In this document: positions 55,263 through 64,000 of the stretch, piece after piece | Layout of the letters: each line of letters begins with the position of its first letter | Position numbering within the stretch: position 1 is the first letter of the stretch | Source: Hydrogenophaga sp. IBVHS1 | GTDB lineage: Bacteria > Pseudomonadota > Gammaproteobacteria > Burkholderiales > Burkholderiaceae_C | Reading direction: 5' to 3' | Assembly: GCF_002127265.1 (NCBI RefSeq) | Contig: NZ_NFUU01000002.1 | Location: 1 to 64,000, forward strand | DNA length: 64,000 nt | Made by a program: the position numbers and the translations under genes | Notes under the pieces: model-generated | The model's database searches: none | Told to the model about the DNA's origin: nothing | What the model saw: the letters and a program-made list of their open reading frames with translations, nothing else

Positions 55263-56792
55263 ATGCAACTCATCGTCTCGGCCAGCCTCATCCTGGCCAT
55301 CGTCATCTGGGGCGTTCTCGCCCCGGACTCATTGGCCTCGGTGTTCGACACCGCGCTGGCCGCCACCACGCGCGACTTCGGCTGGTTCTACCTCTGGGTG
55401 GTGCTCGGCCTCGTGGTCTTCGCGCTCATCCTGGCGTTCAGCCGCTATGGCGACCTCAAGCTCGGCGGCGAGGACGACGAGCCCGAGTTCTCGCTCGGCT
55501 CGTGGTTCTCCATGCTGTTCGCCGCCGGCATGGGCATTGGCCTGGTGTTCTGGGGCGTGGCCGAGCCGATCTCGCACTACGGCGGGCCGCCGCCCGGCAT
55601 CGCGCCCAACACACCCGAGGCCGCCAACGCCGCCATGCGCTACAGCTTCTTCCATTGGGGCCTGCACCCCTGGGCGGTCTACAGCGTGGTGGCGCTCGCC
55701 ATCGCGTTCTTCCAGTTTCGCAAGGGCGGCTCCGCGCTAGTGAGCACCTCGGTGCAGAGTCTGCCCTGGGCGCCCATGAAGAAGCTGGGCCCGGTGGTGA
55801 ATGTGCTGGCGGTGATTGCCACCGCTTTCGGCGTGGCCGCCTCGCTGGGCATGGGCGCGCTCCAGATCAACAGCGGCCTCAACGCGATGTTCGGCCTGCC
55901 TGTGGGTGACGCGTCGCAAGTCGGCATCATCGTGGTGACCACCGTGCTGTTCCTCGCGTCGGCTGTCACCGGCGTCACCCGGGGCATCAAATGGCTTTCC
56001 AACATCAACCTCATGCTCGCCTCGCTGCTGGCGCTGGCAGTGTTCGCCTTCGGCCCCACCGTGGCCATCATCGATACCTTCACCACCACACTGGGCAGCT
56101 ATGTGAGCGAGTTCGTGCGCATGAGCCTGCGCATGACGCCGTTCCGTGACAGCGGCTGGGTGAGCGGCTGGACCATCTTCTACTGGGCCTGGTGGGTGAG
56201 CTGGTCGCCCTTTGTGGGGCTGTTCATCGCGCGCGTCTCGCGCGGGCGCACCATCCGTGAATTCGTGCTGGGCACCATGCTCGCGCCCACGCTGGCAGCG
56301 TTCATCTGGTTCTCGGTGTTCGGCGGCACCGCGCTCCACCTGCAGATCATGCAGGGACTTCCGATCGCCGACGCGGTGAGCGCCGATGTGTCCACCGCGC
56401 TGTTCACCTTGTTCGACGCGCTGCCCATGGCGGGTCTGATGTCCGGCATCGCCACTATCCTCGTCATGCTCTTCTTCGTCACGTCGGGAGACTCAGCCAC
56501 GCTGGTGCTGGGCATGATGAGCTCCGGCGGCAACGAGAACCCGAGCGCGCGCGTGAAGATCGTCTGGGGTGTGCTGATCTCGGGCATTGCCATCAGCCTG
56601 CTGCTGGCCGGTGGCCTGAAGGCCGTGCAGACCGCCACCATCGTGTTCGCTTTGCCGTTCACCGTGGTGATCGTGCTCATGGCCGTGGCCCTGTGGCGCG
56701 GCGTGCGCGACGACCACGCCGAAGACCAGCGCCGCGAGCGTGAGCTGCGCCGTCGCATGCGCAGCATGGTGGAACCTCCGCCCGCTGCATGA
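55263..56792 (+). CDS. BCCT-family betaine/choline/carnitine-type transporter
   Basis: A 509-residue transporter with about 12 helices; ATG 55263 has AGGAG 8 bp upstream. The family signature is clear: WTIFYWAWWVSWSPFVGLF and FAAGMGIGLVFWGVAEPISHY (Gly-rich helix). BCCT carriers take up quaternary ammonium osmolytes or choline; without the substrate box it cannot be decided which. The basic C-terminal tail (DDHAEDQRRERELRRRMR) could sense osmotic strength as in BetP. Its stop overlaps marC as ATGA. Confidence 0.9.
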   Translation: MQLIVSASLILAIVIWGVLAPDSLASVFDTALAATTRDFGWFYLWVVLGLVVFALILAFSRYGDLKLGGEDDEPEFSLGSWFSMLFAAGMGIGLVFWGVAEPISHYGGPPPGIAPNTPEAANAAMRYSFFHWGLHPWAVYSVVALAIAFFQFRKGGSALVSTSVQSLPWAPMKKLGPVVNVLAVIATAFGVAASLGMGALQINSGLNAMFGLPVGDASQVGIIVVTTVLFLASAVTGVTRGIKWLSNINLMLASLLALAVFAFGPTVAIIDTFTTTLGSYVSEFVRMSLRMTPFRDSGWVSGWTIFYWAWWVSWSPFVGLFIARVSRGRTIREFVLGTMLAPTLAAFIWFSVFGGTALHLQIMQGLPIADAVSADVSTALFTLFDALPMAGLMSGIATILVMLFFVTSGDSATLVLGMMSSGGNENPSARVKIVWGVLISGIAISLLLAGGLKAVQTATIVFALPFTVVIVLMAVALWRGVRDDHAEDQRRERELRRRMRSMVEPPPAA

Positions 56793-57508
56793 CCATCGAA
56801 CTGCTCCTCGCGCTGGGCAAGAGCTTTCTGTTCGTGTTTGCCGCGCTGCTGCCGATCCTGAACCCGGCGGCCACGGCGCCCATCTTTCTCGGCCTTACCG
56901 AGGGCGCGTCGGCATCCACGCGAGCTCTGCTGGCCCGGCGAATCGCCCGCAACATGATCTTCCTCATGGTGGGGTCCATGCTGGTGGGCAGCTACGTGCT
57001 GGATTTCTTCGGCATTTCGCTGCCCATCGTGCGCGTGGGTGGTGGGCTGATCGTGGCGTCGGCGGCGTGGCGCCTGCTCAACACCAGCCATGCCAGCGAC
57101 GATCGTCGCACTGCGCTGGCCGAGGCCTTTACTCCCGATCAGGCGCGCAGACAGGCGTTCTACCCGCTCACCTTTCCCATCAGTTGTGGACCCGGCTCCA
57201 TCGCAGCGGCCATCACGGTGGGCGTGGCCCTGCACGACCAGAAACTCGGCCTGTCCCTCGCCCGCATTGGCGGCGGCGTGCTCGCGGTGCTGGCCATCGG
57301 CGTCGTGCTGTACCTGGCCTTTCGCTACGCCCAGCGCCTGCTGCGGCCGCTGGGCGAGGCGGGCACGGTGATTTTCCTGCGCCTGTCGGCCTTCATCCTG
57401 CTGTGCCTGGGCGTGCAGATCGTGTGGGACGGCTTGAGTGAATTGCTCCGTGGTTTGCTGGTGATTCAGCACACGCCCCCACTTCCGGTGCGCGATGTCT
57501 CCCCCTAG
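56789..57508 (+). CDS. MarC-family integral membrane protein
   Basis: A 239-residue protein with six helices and the MarC pattern (FVFAALLPILNPAATAPIFLGL; FPISCGPGSIAAAIT; FLRLSAFILLCLGVQIVWDG). The role of MarC/UPF0056 proteins is not established. It is translated from an ATG that overlaps the BCCT gene stop, suggesting a shared operon, and is followed 32 bp later by a sensor kinase gene. Confidence 0.88.
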   Translation: MTIELLLALGKSFLFVFAALLPILNPAATAPIFLGLTEGASASTRALLARRIARNMIFLMVGSMLVGSYVLDFFGISLPIVRVGGGLIVASAAWRLLNTSHASDDRRTALAEAFTPDQARRQAFYPLTFPISCGPGSIAAAITVGVALHDQKLGLSLARIGGGVLAVLAIGVVLYLAFRYAQRLLRPLGEAGTVIFLRLSAFILLCLGVQIVWDGLSELLRGLLVIQHTPPLPVRDVSP

Positions 57509-57540
57509 ACTGGGGGCTCGTTCCACCCAGGAAGGCCCGC

Positions 57541-59612
57541 ATGAGAAGGCGAACCCGGTTGTTGCTCGCGCTCGTGGCGCTGATGACCTTGCTCTCGGCC
57601 AGTTTCCTCTGGTGGCAGTCGGAGCGCTCGCGCCACCTGCAGCGCAATCAGTTGCTCGCGCAGGCGGACCAGCGCAGCCTGCAGCTGGCCGATGCCATGG
57701 CCAACCAGGTGGGCGCGCTCATCAGCGTGCTCGACCTTGAACTGGGTGGCTTGCGCCGCGAGTGGGCGCGTGCCCCCGCGACCATCGACGTCGAGGCGCA
57801 AGCCCTGCTGGCCGCGCTGCCCACGGGCTTCGTCACGCACATCTCGCTGACCGACGCGCAGGGCTTCGTGGTCTACAACAGCCGCGGCGTGCCTGAACGG
57901 CCTTACGTGGGCGACCGCGAGCACTTTCAGTTGCTGCAGAAAACCGGTGTCGACCGGCTGGTGATCGGCAAGCCGGTGTATTCGCGGGTGGTCAACGAAT
58001 GGGCTTTCGTGGTGAGCCGGCCGCTGCTGCGCGATGGCCGCTTCGACGGCACGGTGCAGTTCCTGGTGTCGACAGACTATGTATCCCGTCGGCTCGCCGC
58101 CTTGCAACTCACGCCTAAAGACGTGGTGGCCCTGGTCCACACCGACGGCACCTTCATGGCGCGCAGCCGCGACAACGCCGCCGCCATGGGCCAGCGTGTG
58201 CCGGCAGAACGGCCGTACCTTGCAACGGGCAGCAGCGAGCAGGCCGGCATCTTTCATGTGGACGGTCTGCTCGATGGCACGCCGCGCACCTACGGCTGGC
58301 GCCGCATACCCGACCATGGCCTCGTGGTGGCGATCGGGCTGGAGCGCGCTTCGGTGCTGGAGCCGGTGGAGGCGGGCCTGGCGCGCTCGCAGGCGATCAC
58401 CGCCGCGCTCGCCTTGCTGCTGTTGCTGTGCGGCGGCTGTATCGTGTGGCTGCTGCTGCGGGCCGAGCGCTCGCAGGTGGCGCTGAAAGAGAGCGAAGCG
58501 CGCCTGAAGGAAGCGCAGAAACTCGCCCGGCTGGGCAGCTGGCAACTGGACCTGCACGACAACCGCCTGAACTGGTCCGACGAGATCTTTCGCATTCTCG
58601 AAGTCGACCCGACCGAGTCGCCTTCCTACAAGCACTTCATCGAGGCGGTCCATCCGGACGATCGCGCGCTCATCAACCGCACCTACAAGACCTCGGTGGA
58701 GGGCCGCCAGCCGTACGAGGTGGTGCACCGCCTCCTGATGCGGGATGGCCGGGTGAAACACGTGCGCGAGGCCGGCTTCACCCAGTTCGATAGCGAGAAG
58801 CCCGCGCGCAGCGTGGGCACCGTGCAGGACATCACCGAGGTGCACCTGGCCGAAGAGGCCCTGCGCAAGCTCAATGAAGAGCTGGAGACCCGCGTGGCCG
58901 AGCGCACGCGCGAGCTCTCGGTGGTCAACCGCGAACTCGAAGCCTTCACCTACAGCGTCTCCCACGACCTGCGCACGCCGCTGCGCACCATCGACGGTTT
59001 TGCCCGCCTCGTGGAAGAAGACGATGGCGACCGGCTGAGCGCGCAGGGGCGCAGCCACTTGCGCCGCATCATCACCGCCGTGCACCGCATGAGCCAGCTC
59101 ACCTCGGACCTGCTGGCGCTGGCGCAGATCAGCCGCGCCGAGTTGCACCGCGAGCCGGTGGACTTGAGCGCCATGGCCCGCACGGTGGCCGACGAACTGG
59201 CGCGCAGCGATGCCGGTCGCACCGTGGCGTGGCACATCGAAGCGGGCCTGCAGGTGACGGCCGACCCCGGCCTGATGCGCGTGGTGCTGGAGAACCTGCT
59301 GGGCAATGCGTGGAAGTACACCAGCCAGACCGCGCAGGCCCGCATCGAATTCGTGCGCAGCTCGCGCACCGAAGTTGGCGGGCAGGAAGAATTCTGCGTG
59401 CGCGACAACGGCGCCGGATTCGACATGACCTACGCCGCCCAGCTCTTTGAACCCTTCAAGCGGCTGCACCGCCAGCATGAGTTTGATGAAGGCACGGGCT
59501 TTGGCCTGGCCACCGTCCACCGCGTCATCGAACGCCACGGCGGGCGCGTGCGCGGCGAAGGTGTGGTGGGGCAGGGCGCGGCGTTTTACTTCAGTGTGGC
59601 CGCGCCCGGCCG

Positions 59613-59616
<4 letters not shown>
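57541..59616 (+). CDS. Sensor histidine kinase with periplasmic sensor and PAS domain
   Basis: A 691-residue kinase; ATG 57541 follows AGGAAGG. Helices near residues 5-22 and 285-305 frame a periplasmic Cache-like domain (residues 25-280; RPYVGDREHFQLLQ is a dCache hallmark). A PAS domain (320-440) is followed by a coiled helix and the kinase core: His in YSVSHDLRTPLRTIDGF (about residue 485), N box ENLLGNAWKYTS, and FGLATVHRVIERHGG. No receiver or regulator gene adjacent. The Cache domain suggests sensing an external small molecule, perhaps an osmolyte or amine given the BCCT gene upstream. Confidence 0.87.
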
Positions 59617-61881
<2,265 letters not shown>

Positions 61882-61943
61882 TCAATGAAGTTTTCCCAAT
61901 GGCGGCCATAGCCAGAGGGTGCGCCAGCACTGCCTCTCGGGGT

Positions 61944-62234
61944 TCAGTCGCGCAGCACGTCGCGGATCGAAGGGTCCTTGTCGAACTGTGACTTGGCAAA
62001 CGGGCAGAGCGCGATCACCTTGGTCTTCGACTCGCGGGCCCAGGTCACCAGCGCATCCAGCAATTGGCGCCCCACACCCTGGCCCTTCAGGCTTTCGTCC
62101 ACCTCGGTGTGGTCGATCACGATCAACGATTCGTTGACGCGGCTGTAGGTCATCTCGGCCAGGCGCTTTCCTTCGTGCTGGAACACGAACGCGCCTTTTG
62201 ATCCTGTTTCCTGTTGCTGAATGGGATGGGTCAC
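61944..62234 (-). CDS. Small GNAT-type N-acetyltransferase (YjdJ-like), copy 2
   Basis: A 96-residue single-domain protein of the short GNAT group (COG2388): EMTYSRVNESLIVIDHTEV, then the acetyl-CoA loop SLKGQGVGRQLLDALV and a conserved Cys in VIALCPFAKSQF. It follows the related copy by 15 bp on the same strand. About 60 of 95 positions are identical to that neighbour, so the pair arose by tandem duplication. Substrate unknown. Confidence 0.82.
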   Translation of the reverse strand: MTHPIQQQETGSKGAFVFQHEGKRLAEMTYSRVNESLIVIDHTEVDESLKGQGVGRQLLDALVTWARESKTKVIALCPFAKSQFDKDPSIRDVLRD

Positions 62235-62249
62235 GGAGGGTCTCCTGGG

Positions 62250-62537
62250 TCAGGCCAGCACGTCGCGAATGGAGGCATCGCGATCGAACTGCACTTTCAC
62301 ATACGAGCAGACGGGCACCACCTTGGTGTGGTTCTCGCGCGCCCACGCCACCATCGCGTCCTGCAGCTGGCGCGCCACGCCCTGGCCGCGCAGGCTCGGG
62401 TCCACGAAGGTGTGGTCCACCACCACCAGTGAAGGATTGGTTCGGGTGTAGGTCATTTCGGCAATGCGCCGGCCGTCGCGCTGAATGACGAAAGCGCCGC
62501 GCGACGCGCTCTCCTGATGCTGGATGGGGAGTGTCAT
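62250..62537 (-). CDS. Small GNAT-type N-acetyltransferase (YjdJ-like), copy 1
   Basis: A 95-residue protein from ATG 62537; ribosome site weak. Same layout as its neighbour: GAFVIQRDGRRIAEMTYTR, then LRGQGVARQLQDAMV (acetyl-CoA binding) and a Cys in VVPVCSYVKVQF. Very short acetyltransferases of this kind have the conserved Cys near the active site. It lies 55 bp downstream of the LysR gene and could be part of its transcript. Confidence 0.82.
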   Translation of the reverse strand: MTLPIQHQESASRGAFVIQRDGRRIAEMTYTRTNPSLVVVDHTFVDPSLRGQGVARQLQDAMVAWARENHTKVVPVCSYVKVQFDRDASIRDVLA

Positions 62538-62592
62538 GGGGGTAGTTTGCCTCAGCAGAATGCATCGCACCTGCGCTCGCGCACGAGCCCTG

Positions 62593-63498
62593 TCAACGGG
62601 CCTGGGCTTTCTTGCGTGAGGCGCGCGGAGCCGCCTCGGCAGGCAACGACACCGTGTCAAAAAATGCCTTCACCATGCGCATGGTCCGCCGCTCCGCCAG
62701 GCACACCACGTGCGCGTAGGTGAAGATGTCCGAGTCGCTGATGCTCACCATGTGCAGGCCCGGGCCGGGCACGAACTCCACCGTGGACACCGCCGCGATG
62801 CCGATGCCTTGCGACACGGCTTCGCGGATCACCTCGCGGCTGCTGATCTCCATCACCACCTCGGCCTCCACGCCGGCCTTCTGCATCGCCAGCTCCAGCG
62901 CCTTGCGCGTGGTGGAACCGTGTTCGCGCAGGATCATGCGCTCGCCCTCCAGCTCTGCCAGGCGGATGCTGCGGCGGCGCGCGAAGCGGTGGCTGGTGGA
63001 GGTGAAGATGCCCACGGGGTGGCGGCTGAACGGCACCGAGAGGAAACGGTCGTCCTTCACCAGTTGCGCGAGCACGCCCACGTCGGCGCGGTAGTCGAGC
63101 AGGCGGTCCAGCACGTCCTGCGAGTTGCCGGTGCTCACGCTCACCTTGATGTCGGGGTAGTGCTGGCTGAAGTCGGCCAGCATCTGCGTGACGTGAAACG
63201 GCCCCACCGCCGCCACCCGCAGCAGGCCGGTGCGCAGCTCGCCCGCATCGCCCAGCAGGCTCACTGCATCCGATTCCAGACTGAAGATCTGCTGTGCCAG
63301 CTGCATCAGTTGTTCACCGAGTTGCGTGAGCTGCACGCGCCGACCGCTGCGGTGAAACAGCTCCACCTTGTAGGCCTCCTCGAGAAACCGAACCTGCGTG
63401 GTGATGGTGGGCTGGCTCACGTGCAGATGCTCTGCCGCCTTCGTGAAACTGCCCATGCGGGCCACCGCATAGAACGATCGGAGCTGGGTGAGTCGCAT
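62593..63498 (-). CDS. LysR-family regulator, phosphonate-locus type
   Basis: A 301-residue LysR protein with winged helix (TKAAEHLHVSQPTITTQVRF, residues 18-40) and effector domain (VAAVGPFHVTQMLADFSQHY). It is divergent from the phosphonate receptor gene, and its sequence style resembles LysR proteins linked to 2-aminoethylphosphonate use. It probably controls the phosphonate genes running off the right end. The 200-bp gap has GAATT repeats that may include LysR half-sites. Confidence 0.8.
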   Translation of the reverse strand: MRLTQLRSFYAVARMGSFTKAAEHLHVSQPTITTQVRFLEEAYKVELFHRSGRRVQLTQLGEQLMQLAQQIFSLESDAVSLLGDAGELRTGLLRVAAVGPFHVTQMLADFSQHYPDIKVSVSTGNSQDVLDRLLDYRADVGVLAQLVKDDRFLSVPFSRHPVGIFTSTSHRFARRRSIRLAELEGERMILREHGSTTRKALELAMQKAGVEAEVVMEISSREVIREAVSQGIGIAAVSTVEFVPGPGLHMVSISDSDIFTYAHVVCLAERRTMRMVKAFFDTVSLPAEAAPRASRKKAQAR

Positions 63499-63725
63499 AT
63501 AAAAAATGAATGGAAGTGGCGAAATCTTTGAATTGGTCGAATTGTGAATGAGGTGGTTTACTGCGTCCAGAGCGGTGCAGGAGTCATAAGAACCACCGTC
63601 CGCTCGTGGATTTTCATCAATGTCACAGGCGTGTCATGTCCGGCTGAAAAACTCCAAGCCGGGCAATTCCGCCCAGCCAAAGATGGAGAAATTTCATGAC
63701 AGTACAACGCACTGGAGACAAGCTC

Positions 63726-64000
63726 ATGATGAATCGCAGAAAGGTGCTGCTAGGCACCGCCGCCGCCGTGGCAGGCTCGCTGACCTTCCCGGTCCGCGCA
63801 CAGCAAGTCCTCACCGTGGGGCTCATCCCCTCTGAAGACTCCCGCGCCATGATCGCCAACAGCCAGAAGATGATGGACATGCTCGCCAACGCGCTGGGCA
63901 TGCCGGTGAAGCCCTTCGTGGCGGCCGACTACAACGGCGTCATCGAGGCCCTGCGCTCCAAGCGCCTGGATGTGGCCTACCTGGGGCCGTTCTCGTATGT
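63726..64000 (+). CDS. phnD: Phosphonate ABC transporter substrate-binding protein (5' part)
   Basis: The first 91 codons are visible; the gene runs off the window. A signal with twin arginines (NRRKVLLGTAAAVAGSLTFPVRA) leads into LTVGLIPSEDSRAMI, FVAADYNGVIEAL and RLDVAYLGPFSYV, the ligand-binding blocks of PhnD. ATG 63726 has GGAG 8 bp upstream; ATG 63696, also with GGAG, is in frame and adds 10 residues. Uptake of phosphonates such as aminoethylphosphonate is likely. Confidence 0.88.
   Translation, partial: MMNRRKVLLGTAAAVAGSLTFPVRAQQVLTVGLIPSEDSRAMIANSQKMMDMLANALGMPVKPFVAADYNGVIEALRSKRLDVAYLGPFSY

Overview
The window looks like a chromosome segment of a high-GC betaproteobacterium of the Comamonadaceae (Hydrogenophaga/Acidovorax type). 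This rests on the GC-rich codon use, CopK, the GDCCVxC small protein, the many Bug-type solute receptors and a silCBA-like efflux operon. The species cannot be fixed from sequence alone. The left part (about 0.9-36.1 kb) has the make-up of an accessory region; the right part (36.4-64 kb) looks like ordinary chromosome.

Left part. After the 3' end of a ynfA-type membrane gene and a periplasmic thioredoxin-fold protein comes a block of metal genes: copK; a short mer operon (merT-merP-GDCCVxC) facing merR and lacking merA; a DUF305 protein; and a TolC-multicopper oxidase-cupredoxin-CusF operon (minus strand) divergent from a copRS two-component pair across a CopR-like box. Next are a methyltransferase and a probable nickel/cobalt module (His-rich protein, HupE-like permease and membrane-anchored protein on the minus strand; a CsoR/RcnR-type repressor and an MFS exporter with a His-rich tail on the plus strand). 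A decayed DUF1513 gene follows, then a CusCBA/SilCBA efflux operon whose adaptor carries a fused CusF domain.

Mobile part. From 21.4 kb there is an integration module (XRE repressor, excisionase-like protein, 507-aa tyrosine recombinase), a run of unknown cargo genes including a CoiA-like nuclease and membrane proteins, and a minus-strand operon of two very large recombinase-like proteins plus a third protein joined by ATGA overlaps. A VapBC pair and a tRNA-like T-arm/CCA fragment at 36.1 kb follow. That fragment is a plausible, untested right edge of the accessory region.

Right part. The histidine utilisation operon hutUHIG is divergent from hutC across a 14-bp inverted repeat. hutC overlaps a hybrid histidine kinase tail to tail. 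Then come a LysR/MFS pair, a lipoprotein, an acyl-CoA thioesterase, a DsrE-like secreted protein, and a four-gene operon (two Bug receptors, sulfatase, SulP permease) divergent from a MarR regulator, which suggests uptake or use of a sulfated compound. A BCCT transporter-MarC-sensor kinase cluster, katG, two tandem small acetyltransferases and a LysR gene facing the start of a phosphonate-binding protein (phnD) close the window.

All functional calls are from reading protein motifs and gene order. No database search was run.
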